A stretch of DNA of 52,253 nt, taken from Pseudoalteromonas sp. BSi20652. Lineage in GTDB: Bacteria; Pseudomonadota; Gammaproteobacteria; Enterobacterales; Alteromonadaceae. Of this stretch, positions 7,802 to 16,498 are shown one piece after another. The notes under the pieces were generated by a model, which made no database searches, was not told where the DNA came from, and worked only from the letters and a program-made list of their open reading frames with translations. Where the stretch lies: assembly GCF_000239855.1 (NCBI RefSeq), contig NZ_BADT01000100.1, positions 1-52,253 of the forward strand. The letters are read 5' to 3'. Position 1 is the stretch's first letter; the number at the start of each line of letters is the position of its first letter. Both the position numbers and the translations under genes were made by a program.

Positions 7802-10525
7802 TCAAAGAGAATGCGAATAAACTGGCATATTTTGAGATTTATTCGCTTTAACTGAGCTTAATAGCTCATATCTTGGCCTGTCTTCATTAAAAAGTTCGAG
7901 TGCATATGTTTTTAGTTCTTTTAAAGTGAGTGCGTTTAATGCATTAAGTAGTCTTTGCTGCATATTAAATTCATGATCTCGGTTGCCAATAGCAAGCCAT
8001 AACCGTTGGGAACGTAAACGCAGGTTTTTATCTTTTTCGGCAATATGAGTATTTAAACCATGCTTTTGTTGTTGCCAGTTTTCTTCATCTAATTCATCTA
8101 TGTTATTTAAGTATTGATTAACAAAGCAGTTATGGCGATGTATTAAAGTTTTGGCATCAAATTTAGGTGATTGAATATAAAAAGCGATACCGGCACGTGT
8201 GTTAAATGGTGCATAACCAGCACCCACCAAATAACCCAGCTGTTGCGTTGTGCGTAATTCATTAAAGTAGTCTTGGTTCATTAAATGATTAAGTGCCATC
8301 ATTTTTACTTTTTCGATTACGCTATCGGTTTGTGCTTGATAATAAATAACCATAGCATGATCATTGCTAGGTAACTCTAGCTCATACCGCGTTACCTTTT
8401 TAATTTCAAATAGCGGACGTCTTAAATCGTCTATTGTTGTTGCATGCTTCAAATGTGCAGCTACTTTTTTCTGAAATTTAACTGCATCACTTTCTTGCCA
8501 GTTACCATGCAAAAATGACTCAACGTGAAGCGCTTTAAAAAAGTCCTGTCTGAATTCATTAAATTGCTGAAAGCATGTGTTCTTTAATGCTGATGCGAGT
8601 TCATCTGGTTGTGGATTCCAAGGCATTACCTTTGCACCTAAAATACTAAATAACTCACTGACAGGTTTGTTTTGGTTGCTATTACGCCAATGTCTTACGA
8701 GTTGTTTTTTATACTCAGCAAAGCGTTTAGAACAGATATCAACATTAAATAATGCATCAAGAAGTTCATCAACTAATTCTAACTGGCTAGATGAAAGCCC
8801 TGCTGTATGAAGTGTTAAACCACCTTGGTGTGACGTTAAATGATAACTCAAACCTGCTAGTTCTGCAGGGTAAAATTGCTCGCCCACGCTATCCATAAAT
8901 AAATCTGTAAATAAACGAGTTAAAGCCATGTGTTTTACATCTTTTACTGCAAAGTCTGAATCCATGGCTAAATAAAAATGACCTTTTGCCACTCTAAAGG
9001 TATTGTCTTGTTTAAACCAAAAATCAAAGCCTGGTTCTTTTACTAAAAGCCTTGGCTGTGTTTGTGGTTTGACTATATCAAATAGCACCACATCTTTAGT
9101 TAAATAGGGATTTGCAGTTGGTAATAACATATCCTTTAGAGGTTTGTTTATATCGCTTAGGGCATCAAGCCAGCTGGGTGATACTTTCTCAACTTTATAA
9201 GGTGTGTTGTACCATGCGGTTTTGTGTTCAGGCTCTACGTCAGGGTGTATCAATACAACCCGCATATTGTTTGGCGTTAACCACTGCATAGCCATATCAT
9301 GAGTCGCTTTTTTAAAGCCCTCCATTAAATAGTCACCTTGCAAATAGTTACATTCGTCATAGTGTTGCATGTTTATACTTAAGTTACTGACCCAATCAAT
9401 TAAGCGAGACTTTTCCTGGTTATCAAAAGCAATTTGTAATAGATTTTTTTTATCTTGATAAAGACGAGGTAACTTATCTGTATTTGCATTAATTAAACAG
9501 ATGTATTCAAAAACCATTTCTATAATGTCTTCAAAGTACTCAATACCTTCATCGGTGAGTGCCATACTTATATTAAAATCTTTAAAATTACTGCCATTAA
9601 TACCGCCGCCTGCGGAGAGTGCATTTATCCAGCCTTGGTCTTTTAAAATAGAATAAAGGGAACCCGCGCCTTCATAGCCTAGTAAATGGGCAATAAAGCT
9701 GACCGTTTTGTGGCGATAAAAATCATCAATATTAGGCATAGCAAAGCTAACGATGAGCTTTTGCATGTGTTTGTGCGGTTCAATATGCAGTATTTTTCCA
9801 ATGTCTTGTTTGCGATACAGTGGCTCACTAATTTCTGGCTTTTTAAGATTTTTATTGCCTTTGATCTCGCTAAAGTACTTATTAGCCCAAATTTGCAGTG
9901 TATCAAGATCTTCATTGGCGCAAACAACCAAAGTCATCCTCTGAGCTTGATAATGGTTATTAAAAAAATCACGTAGCTCATCACTAATACAGCGCTCTCT
10001 ATCTGCAAGTGTTTGTAAGTTACCCACTGAAAATTTAGCAAAAGGATGAGCAGGATTAACGGTTTCTTTATGGGCTTGATAAATACGGCGACCGTCATCT
10101 TTAATTTTTAATTTAAATTCGGCTTCAATCGCGTTTCGTTCTTTTTCTGTTTCAGCAGGGTTTAAAAGCGGTGCTATAAAAAAACGGCTAAATTGCGTTA
10201 GGGCTTCTTCAAACTCTTGATTATTTATGTCAAAAAAATAGCAAGTATGTTCTGTACCAGTCCATGCATTCGTATTGCCGCCAGCCTGTGATACAAAATT
10301 ATTAAAGCTGCCAGAGCCTGGAAATTGGTCAGTGCCTAAAAAAAGCATGTGTTCTAAAAAGTGTGCTAAACCTTGTCTATCAAGAGGATCATCAAAATGA
10401 CCCGCATTTACAGCCATAGATGCAGCCGCTTTTGTTGAATCTTTATCTTGCACAAGTAGTACTTTTAGACCATTGTCCAGTGTGAGGGTCCGATATGCTC
10501 TGTTATCATTGCGACTGATATTCAA
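7802..10525 (-). CDS. M16 family zinc metallopeptidase (insulinase/pitrilysin-like)
   Basis: This 907-residue peptidase has the pitrilysin layout of four M16 repeats. The inverted zinc motif is HFLEH (HxxEH) near residue 56, with the distal glutamate in EKERNAIEAEF about 75 residues later and the PAHPFAKFSVGN segment typical of insulysin and pitrilysin. The C-terminal half carries LRTTQQLGYLVGAGY, the family's second conserved block. Such enzymes enclose and cut short unfolded peptides. E. coli PtrA is about 960 residues and periplasmic; this protein has no signal peptide, so it is probably cytoplasmic. The GGDEF-EAL gene follows 37 bases downstream and sixA diverges upstream. Confidence 0.9.
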   Translation of the reverse strand: MNISRNDNRAYRTLTLDNGLKVLLVQDKDSTKAAASMAVNAGHFDDPLDRQGLAHFLEHMLFLGTDQFPGSGSFNNFVSQAGGNTNAWTGTEHTCYFFDINNQEFEEALTQFSRFFIAPLLNPAETEKERNAIEAEFKLKIKDDGRRIYQAHKETVNPAHPFAKFSVGNLQTLADRERCISDELRDFFNNHYQAQRMTLVVCANEDLDTLQIWANKYFSEIKGNKNLKKPEISEPLYRKQDIGKILHIEPHKHMQKLIVSFAMPNIDDFYRHKTVSFIAHLLGYEGAGSLYSILKDQGWINALSAGGGINGSNFKDFNISMALTDEGIEYFEDIIEMVFEYICLINANTDKLPRLYQDKKNLLQIAFDNQEKSRLIDWVSNLSINMQHYDECNYLQGDYLMEGFKKATHDMAMQWLTPNNMRVVLIHPDVEPEHKTAWYNTPYKVEKVSPSWLDALSDINKPLKDMLLPTANPYLTKDVVLFDIVKPQTQPRLLVKEPGFDFWFKQDNTFRVAKGHFYLAMDSDFAVKDVKHMALTRLFTDLFMDSVGEQFYPAELAGLSYHLTSHQGGLTLHTAGLSSSQLELVDELLDALFNVDICSKRFAEYKKQLVRHWRNSNQNKPVSELFSILGAKVMPWNPQPDELASALKNTCFQQFNEFRQDFFKALHVESFLHGNWQESDAVKFQKKVAAHLKHATTIDDLRRPLFEIKKVTRYELELPSNDHAMVIYYQAQTDSVIEKVKMMALNHLMNQDYFNELRTTQQLGYLVGAGYAPFNTRAGIAFYIQSPKFDAKTLIHRHNCFVNQYLNNIDELDEENWQQQKHGLNTHIAEKDKNLRLRSQRLWLAIGNRDHEFNMQQRLLNALNALTLKELKTYALELFNEDRPRYELLSSVKANKSQNMPVYSHSL

Positions 10526-10717
10526 ATGATGCTCCTGAAACTAAACGTTTGCTTGTTAACAACAGATGATAACTTCAGGGCCGTGAGGTACAGCTAAAAA
10601 ATTTACCTGAATATCATAAAAGAACTATTTTAGAAAAAAATAGATTTATGCTGTCAATATAGCGGACAAATGGGCAGACTGGCTACTGTTTTATATTCTT
10701 TAATCGGTTGATTTTTT

Positions 10718-11188
10718 ATGAAAACAATCCTAATAATGCGCCACGGTGAAGCAACACCTATGCAGGCTGACGATGCTGCTAGAAACCTAACTAGGGTAGG
10801 GGGTGCAGAAGCAGAAAAAATGGGCATATGGCTTAGCAAAAATCATTTCCCCGATGCTTTGTTGGTTAGTCCTTACACTCGTGCACAGCAAACCGCACAA
10901 GGTGTAGCAAAAAATAATAATTTTAAATTTAGTGAAACCACCCACGATATCGTGCCTGAGGGCAAACCACAAATTGCTGTCGACTACTTAGAGGCCTTAA
11001 TTGCCACACATCCTGAATGTAATTCTTGGCTTATCGTGGCGCACATGCCTATTGTTAGTTATTTGGTTGATCAATTAAGCCCGGGAAATATGCCGATTTT
11101 TAACACCGGTGCAGTTGCAGTAATTAACTATGATGAGCAAACTCAGCGTAGTCAATATATGAGTATAAACGCTCCTGAAAATGTATAA
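10718..11188 (+). CDS. sixA: Phosphohistidine phosphatase SixA
   Basis: SixA removes phosphate from histidine in the HPt domain of ArcB and from PTS proteins. The 156-residue protein is a minimal histidine-phosphatase fold. It has the catalytic RHGEA at residues 8-12, VSPYTRAQQTA at about 49-59, an acidic pocket near PEGKPQ, and the second histidine in VAHMPIVSYLV. Length matches E. coli SixA (161). It leads a likely three-gene unit with the RidA-like and SDR genes (gaps of 28 and 2 bases). Confidence 0.92.
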   Translation: MKTILIMRHGEATPMQADDAARNLTRVGGAEAEKMGIWLSKNHFPDALLVSPYTRAQQTAQGVAKNNNFKFSETTHDIVPEGKPQIAVDYLEALIATHPECNSWLIVAHMPIVSYLVDQLSPGNMPIFNTGAVAVINYDEQTQRSQYMSINAPENV

Positions 11189-11216
11189 CCTTAAATAAAT
11201 ATATAGAGAAAAAAGT

Positions 11217-11570
11217 ATGGCGATCGAACGGCTTCAAACAGGTGCGCGTATGAGCCGCATTGTAAAACATAACGGTACAGTTTATCTATGCGGACAAGTA
11301 TGTGCTGACGCTGAAAAAAATATTAAAGAGCAAACCCAAACTATGCTCGATAAGGTTGAAGTATTGCTTGATGAAGCAGGCAGCTCAAAAGAGCATATGC
11401 TAAGTGCCACTATATATATTAAATGTATGGATTATTTTGCTGATATGAACGCAGTATGGGATGCATGGGTACCCGAGGGGCATGCACCAGCGCGTGCTTG
11501 CGTAGAAGCTAAAATGGCACGCGATGCTCTACTTGTCGAAATCTCAGTCGTCGCTGCTTTAAAAGCGTAG
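11217..11570 (+). CDS. RidA family protein (YoaB-like)
   Basis: RidA-type proteins form trimers and often hydrolyse reactive enamines or imines made by PLP enzymes. The 117-residue protein has the full single-domain fold and resembles E. coli YoaB more than RidA itself. It begins [26 protein letters not shown] and has a central [21 protein letters not shown] helix region. The family arginine is kept in [11 protein letters not shown] final acidic VEISVVA strand completes the fold. Substrate is not predictable. A clear gap of only two bases separates it from the SDR gene. Confidence 0.88.
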   Translation: MAIERLQTGARMSRIVKHNGTVYLCGQVCADAEKNIKEQTQTMLDKVEVLLDEAGSSKEHMLSATIYIKCMDYFADMNAVWDAWVPEGHAPARACVEAKMARDALLVEISVVAALKA

Positions 11571-11572
11571 TC

Positions 11573-12325
11573 GTGGTAACAGTGGCAAGTACTCGTCCTT
11601 TCGTTGCACTCATCACTGGCTCAAGCCGAGGTATAGGTGCTGCCACTGCATTATATTTTGCTAAGCAGGGTTATGATGTTTGCATTAATTATAAGTCTGA
11701 TCTAGCAAGTGCGCAGTTAGTTGCAAGTGAGGTGGAAAGTTTTGGTGTTAGAGCTCAAATTGTAAAAGCAGATGTGTCACAAGAGGCTGATGTTTTAGCT
11801 TTATTTACCCACATAGATAAGGAATTTGGACAGCTTAATGTATTGGTAAATAATGCCGGTATTTTAAAACCACAAATGCCTTTGTTAGATATGAGTGCTG
11901 AGCGCATAAATGCGGTTTTGACCACAAATATTACCAGTGCTTTTTTATGTAGCCGTGAGGCAGTAAAGCGCATGGTAAATGGTGGCAGTATTGTTAATGT
12001 TTCATCCGGGGCGGCTAAAACAGGTTCTCCCAACGAATACATAGACTATGCTGCATCTAAAGGAGCTATGGACACATTTACTATTGGCTTAGCAAAGGAA
12101 GTGGCAAGTAAAGGTATTCGTGTTAACTCTGTTCGACCTGCGCTTATTTACACTGATATGCATGGCGATGGCGGTGAAAAAAATCGAGTCGATCGTCTTA
12201 AAAACAAACTTCCTCTTGGCAGAGGCGGAACACCCGAAGAAGTTGCTGCAGCCATTTACTTTTTAGCTTCAGAGCAGGCTTCTTTTACAACGGCTAGTTT
12301 TATTGATGTAGCCGGGGGTTTGTAA
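11573..12325 (+). CDS. SDR family NAD(P)-dependent oxidoreductase
   Basis: This is a classical short-chain dehydrogenase/reductase of 250 residues. It has the Rossmann motif GSSRGIGAAT at about 16-25, NNAGIL at about 91-96, and a catalytic serine in VNVSSGAA. The Tyr-x-x-x-Lys pair is in DYAASKGAM, and the family end is IDVAGGL. The closest known relative by pattern is E. coli YgfF, whose substrate is unknown. The GTG start at 11573 lies two bases after the RidA-like stop, suggesting translational coupling. It converges on the AEC transporter with a single base between stops and no visible terminator. Confidence 0.88.
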   Translation: MVTVASTRPFVALITGSSRGIGAATALYFAKQGYDVCINYKSDLASAQLVASEVESFGVRAQIVKADVSQEADVLALFTHIDKEFGQLNVLVNNAGILKPQMPLLDMSAERINAVLTTNITSAFLCSREAVKRMVNGGSIVNVSSGAAKTGSPNEYIDYAASKGAMDTFTIGLAKEVASKGIRVNSVRPALIYTDMHGDGGEKNRVDRLKNKLPLGRGGTPEEVAAAIYFLASEQASFTTASFIDVAGGL

Positions 12326-12326
12326 G

Positions 12327-13257
12327 CTAAAGTAATACAGCTAGCCAAAACGTAAAACTAATGACACTTAAGATAGTAGACAACACCACAGCACCCGCTA
12401 ATGTTGCTTCATGTTGCTTTATTTGACTCGCAATAAGGTAGGCATTTACACCAACAGGAGACGCACTTAAAAGTACCAATACGTTAAGTATTTGCGTGTC
12501 TAGTTTAAAGACATAAGTACCTACCAATAGCACTAATGCCGGTAATAAAGTTATTTTTAAAAAAGAGGCAATTAAGGCTGGTTGCCAATTTGCAGCTATT
12601 TTATAAAACGCTAAATTTGCACCAAGAACAAACAGCGCACAGGCAATTGCGGGTTTAGCTAATAGCTCTAAACTATTTGCTAAGTCAGTGAGCAGCGTTA
12701 CTCCTGATATGTTTAGTATAAGCCCACAGCCAATGCTCAGTACTATGGGGTTTAATACCATGCTTTTTCCAAAATGCGACCACGAAAACTTATCGATACT
12801 GCCTTTAGCGCCGATTAAAAATGTAAGTGCAAATAACAATGTGCTATGAAATGTAATGATCATAAACGCAATTGCAATCATTTCTTTTCCTAATGACGCA
12901 ATAACGATAGGAATACCCACAAGCACCATGTTGGAATAGCTAGAAGCAAGACCGAATACACTGTGTTGCTGGTAATTTTTTAAATGTTTTTTATTTAAAT
13001 AAAAGCGGTCAATTAAAATACCAATACCAAACACAGTCAGTACAGGTATGTAAAAGCTTAAAAATGCAAATAGGCTAATGCTTTGCTGCAAGTTAATTTG
13101 CGACATATTTAACAATAAAAAAGCAGGTAAACTAATATAAAAAGTAAACTTACTCAGGCCTGCAATGTGTTGTTGTTCAAAAAATTTCAACCTGCAGCAG
13201 CTATAACCAAGCGCAACAATAAAAATGAGTGGAAAAATAATTAGAAAAAATATGCAC
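12327..13257 (-). CDS. AEC family transporter, N-terminus shifted out of frame
   Basis: AEC proteins are about 310-residue, ten-helix inner-membrane carriers for organic acids or similar solutes. The uninterrupted frame (12327-13190, TTG start) gives 287 residues with eight to nine membrane helices and the usual halves around a polar centre, but it lacks the first helix. That helix is encoded upstream. From GTG 13257, preceded by AGGATG, the reading MHIFLIIFPLIFIVALGY joins the known frame if one T is removed from the six-T run (plus-strand A run 13245-13250). The result is 309 residues, normal for the family. I treat the shift as a likely read error. smrB lies 27 bases upstream on the same strand. 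Confidence 0.8.
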
Positions 13258-13284
13258 GTAGTTACATCCTAGTAATAGGTTAAA

Positions 13285-13842
13285 TTAGCGTCTAAATTCA
13301 TCGCTTTGTGGTAAGTTGATCAAAATAAGAACAGCGCCTCTACCACCATATTCAAGTGGCGCTTGGTGCATTGCTATTACATCGGGGTGTTGCACTAAAT
13401 ACTGTGGTACTTTGTGTTTTAGTATGCCGCCCCCAATACCATGTACTACACACGCACAATAATAATGCTGCTTTTTACATTCATGAATTAGCCCTGCGAG
13501 TTCATCTTTAGCTAGTTCTTTATTTAAACCATGTAGATCAAGCGTTAAATCGGGGGCGAAGTCACCACGACGAAGCTGTTTGGCTAAAAAACTATCTTGC
13601 CCTGGTTTTACATATTTAATCGTTCCGTGGGTGTCTATATCGGGAATATAAACGTCTGAGAAAAAAAATTCAGACTGTGCCTGCTTTTTTTGCTGGGCAA
13701 ATTGCTTAGCTTGTGACACCTTAGGTTTTGTATCAAAACGATGAGTATCTTGTTTAAATACTTTAGCGCCTGTGATCGTTTGACGAAATAAGCTTATATC
13801 GTCATTGGTTAGGGACGAATGTGGTGAATTGTTTTTTTTCAT
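13285..13842 (-). CDS. smrB: Ribosome rescue endonuclease SmrB
   Basis: SmrB is the Smr-domain nuclease that cuts mRNA at collided ribosomes. The 185-residue protein starts at ATG 13842 (MKKNN), matching the E. coli N-terminus; an upstream extension of the frame is not conserved-looking. The N-terminal helix contains LFRQTI. The linker has KYVKPGQDSF and KQLRRGDFAPDL. The Smr domain shows the family's DLHGL and CACVVHGIGGGILK, then HPDVIAMHQAPLEYGGRGAVLI. It is divergent from prmB, the same arrangement as in E. coli. Confidence 0.93.
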   Translation of the reverse strand: MKKNNSPHSSLTNDDISLFRQTITGAKVFKQDTHRFDTKPKVSQAKQFAQQKKQAQSEFFFSDVYIPDIDTHGTIKYVKPGQDSFLAKQLRRGDFAPDLTLDLHGLNKELAKDELAGLIHECKKQHYYCACVVHGIGGGILKHKVPQYLVQHPDVIAMHQAPLEYGGRGAVLILINLPQSDEFRR

Positions 13843-13995
13843 AACTTTATACCTAAACAAAAAAACGTAAAAACGCAGCGCAAAAGGCGGTACAATACTT
13901 AAATGAGGGGCAATTGTAATTTGCCCAGCGCAGATAGGCAATGCAATCGTCTCAAAGACTCAAAACAGTCAGTAAGCTACTACAGGTAAAAATAT

Positions 13996-14931
13996 ATGAA
14001 CGATTTACAAATAGAAGAAGCAACACTCGAAGAAGCCGTTGCAGAACTGTCAACTTTACATGACTGGTTACGTTGGACTACAAGCCAATTTGCAAGTAGT
14101 GGTATATTTTTTGGACATGGTACTGATAACGCATGGGATGAAGCGGTAAGTTTGCTCCTTCCTGCGCTTAGTTTACCTGTTGATGCACCAAAAGAATTAA
14201 TGCATGCGCGTTTAACAAGCACAGAAAAAAACCTGCTATCAGGTCTTATTGCCGAACGTATTAACGACTGCACGCCAGTACCTTATTTAACAAACATAGC
14301 CTGGTTTGCTGGTATGCCGTTTTATGTGGATGAGCGCGTACTTATCCCTCGCTCCCCGTTTGCTGAGCTTATAACTAACCGTTTTACACCGTGGTTAGAG
14401 GAGCCTGAATCAGTTAACCGTATTTTAGATTTATGTACAGGCTCAGGTTGCATTGCAATAGCGCTTGCACAAGCATTCGAGCAAGCACAAGTTGATGCGG
14501 TAGATATATCGTATGAAGCACTTGAAGTAGCAGATATAAACATTAGCGATTACATGCTAAGCGAACGAGTACTGCCTATTCAATCAGATGTATTTAGTGG
14601 TGTACCTGGCCAAAAGTACGACCTTATAGTGGCAAACCCTCCTTATGTTGATGCAGAGGATATGGCTGATTTACCTCGCGAGTTTCACCATGAGCCAGAA
14701 CTTGGGCTTGCATCAGGTCATGACGGCTTAGATGTAACACGTACCATTTTAAGTGAAGCAAGTGAGCATTTAACCGATAACGGTTTGTTATTTGTAGAGG
14801 TGGGGAATTCTATGGTACACATGGATGCACTTTACCCAGGCGCGCCATTTGAGTGGGTTGAATTTGAGCAAGGCGGCTTAGGTGTATTTGTAATTAGTAA
14901 AAAGCAGTTAGATGAGTATTTTACAAAATAA
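13996..14931 (+). CDS. prmB: Ribosomal protein L3 glutamine methyltransferase PrmB
   Basis: PrmB transfers a methyl group from SAM to the side chain of a glutamine in ribosomal protein L3. The 311-residue protein has an N-terminal helical domain (1-95). The SAM-binding fold follows with ILDLCTGSGCIAIALA (about residues 141-156), an acidic end of strand 2 in VDAVDISYEAL and the amide-substrate motif VANPPYV. A long C-terminal lobe contains PELGLASGHDGLD. Length equals the family. It is followed after 66 bases by aroC, and shares its promoter region with the divergent smrB. Confidence 0.95.
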   Translation: MNDLQIEEATLEEAVAELSTLHDWLRWTTSQFASSGIFFGHGTDNAWDEAVSLLLPALSLPVDAPKELMHARLTSTEKNLLSGLIAERINDCTPVPYLTNIAWFAGMPFYVDERVLIPRSPFAELITNRFTPWLEEPESVNRILDLCTGSGCIAIALAQAFEQAQVDAVDISYEALEVADINISDYMLSERVLPIQSDVFSGVPGQKYDLIVANPPYVDAEDMADLPREFHHEPELGLASGHDGLDVTRTILSEASEHLTDNGLLFVEVGNSMVHMDALYPGAPFEWVEFEQGGLGVFVISKKQLDEYFTK

Positions 14932-14997
14932 GTAAAAATAATGAATAGCCAAGCCAAGTGCTTGGCTATTGGTAGTCATTAGGAATGAGGAAAGTTA

Positions 14998-16095
14998 ATG
15001 GCAGGTAATAGCATAGGGCAGTTATTTAAAGTGTCCACCTTTGGCGAGAGCCACGGCGTTGCATTAGGCGGCGTTGTTGATGGAACTCCCGCAGGTCTTG
15101 AAATAACAGAGGCCGACTTACAAATTGATTTAGATCGTCGTAAACCAGGGCAAAGCCGTTATACAACGCAGCGTCGAGAAGGCGATCAAATAAAAATATT
15201 AGCAGGCGTTTTTGAAGGTAAAACAACCGGTACTAGCATTGGTTTGTTGATTGAAAACACCGATCAGCGTTCACAAGACTACGGCAAAATTAAAGATGTA
15301 TTTCGTCCAGGTCATGGTGATTACACGTATTGGCATAAATACGGTCTACGCGATTATCGCGGTGGAGGACGTTCATCTGCACGCGAAACCGCAATTCGTG
15401 TGGCGGCGGGCGCTATCGCTAAAAAATACTTAAAGCAATTTCATGGTATTGAAGTTAAAGCATGCTTAAGTCAACTTGGTCCTATTAAGGCGGAAACATT
15501 TGACTGGGATGAAGTTGAAAATAACTTATTCTTTTTCCCTGATGCAAGCAAGCTAGAAGCGCTTGACGAATATATGCGAGACCTTAAAAAGCAAGGTGAT
15601 TCAGTGGGCGCTAAAGTAAAAGTAGTGGCAAGTAATGTACCTGTAGGATTGGGTGAGCCAGTATTTGACAGACTTGACGCTGAGCTTGCACACTCATTAA
15701 TGAGTATTAATGCTGTAAAAGGTGTTGAAATTGGCGATGGATTTGATGTGGTTGAGCAAAAAGGCTCAGAACATCGCGATGAACTAACTCCTGAAGGATT
15801 TACATCAAACCATGCGGGTGGCGTACTTGCAGGTATTTCGACAGGGCAAGATATTATTGCTTCTATCGCGCTAAAGCCAACGTCGAGCATTACTATTCCA
15901 GGTAACAGTATTAATACAAGCAACGAAGCGGTAGAGATGATCACAAAAGGTCGTCATGATCCATGTGTAGGTATTCGTGCAATCCCGATTGCAGAGGCGA
16001 TGATGGCTATTACATTAATGGATCATTTACTTCGTCAGCGCGGTCAAAATCCACATGTAAACCATGAACACGGCCCAATAAAAGGCTCTATTTAA
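14998..16095 (+). CDS. aroC: Chorismate synthase
   Basis: AroC makes chorismate from 5-enolpyruvylshikimate 3-phosphate using reduced FMN, the last step of the shikimate pathway. The 365-residue protein carries all three family signatures: [18 protein letters not shown] near the start, the [20 protein letters not shown] stretch at about residues 122-141, and the C-terminal [18 protein letters not shown]. It follows prmB, a pairing common in gammaproteobacteria. ATG 14998 is preceded by GAGGAAAGTTA, a good ribosome site. A terminator follows. Confidence 0.97.
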   Translation: MAGNSIGQLFKVSTFGESHGVALGGVVDGTPAGLEITEADLQIDLDRRKPGQSRYTTQRREGDQIKILAGVFEGKTTGTSIGLLIENTDQRSQDYGKIKDVFRPGHGDYTYWHKYGLRDYRGGGRSSARETAIRVAAGAIAKKYLKQFHGIEVKACLSQLGPIKAETFDWDEVENNLFFFPDASKLEALDEYMRDLKKQGDSVGAKVKVVASNVPVGLGEPVFDRLDAELAHSLMSINAVKGVEIGDGFDVVEQKGSEHRDELTPEGFTSNHAGGVLAGISTGQDIIASIALKPTSSITIPGNSINTSNEAVEMITKGRHDPCVGIRAIPIAEAMMAITLMDHLLRQRGQNPHVNHEHGPIKGSI

Positions 16096-16149
16096 ATACT
16101 TATAGATACGTTAATCCACAGTGCGTTTAACTCATTTTGTATTTATGAT

Positions 16150-16179
16150 AAACCTCGTATTTTCATGCGGGGTTTTTTT
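16150..16179 (+). terminator. Rho-independent terminator after aroC
   Basis: AACCTCG pairs with CGGGGTT (one G-T pair) and runs into seven T, 55 bases after the stop. The next 250 bases up to the lon promoter hold nothing I recognise. Confidence 0.75.
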
Positions 16180-16424
16180 ATTTCTCAAAGGCTGCGGTTA
16201 CAATTTCTATGCCTAAACAAATAACGCACACTAAAATGGATTGGCTGAAGAAGTTAGTTATTCACGGTTATTTCTAATCTATATTGTAAAGTGAGAGCCT
16301 TCTTTAAATATAATGAAATTACTCTTTTGTGATATTTTTAGGTAAAAGGTCTAGCGCTTTTTCAATAGTTTAAGGAGCTTCAGACTCTGTTTTTATAATT
16401 AATTTAATAGAGTAAGGGAAAATT

Positions 16425-16453
16425 GTTGAACTTTAATTAGGTTATCCCCATAT
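16425..16453 (+). promoter_or_regulatory. Heat-shock (sigma-32 type) promoter of lon
   Basis: GTTGAAC at 16425-16431 and CCCCATAT at 16446-16453 with a 14-base spacer match the sigma-32 consensus CTTGAAA-N13/14-CCCCATNT very closely. Transcription would start near 16460. That supports the lon start at ATG 16499 and not the upstream in-frame ATG at 16463, which would leave no leader. Confidence 0.75.
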
Positions 16454-16498
16454 ACTTGAGTAATGTTTAAAATAAATGAAGTGCGAAGAGAAACTATA

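Noticed and set aside
13843-13941. 33-codon N-terminal extension of smrB
   Set aside because: The extension has no counterpart in the E. coli protein and overlaps the shared promoter region with prmB.
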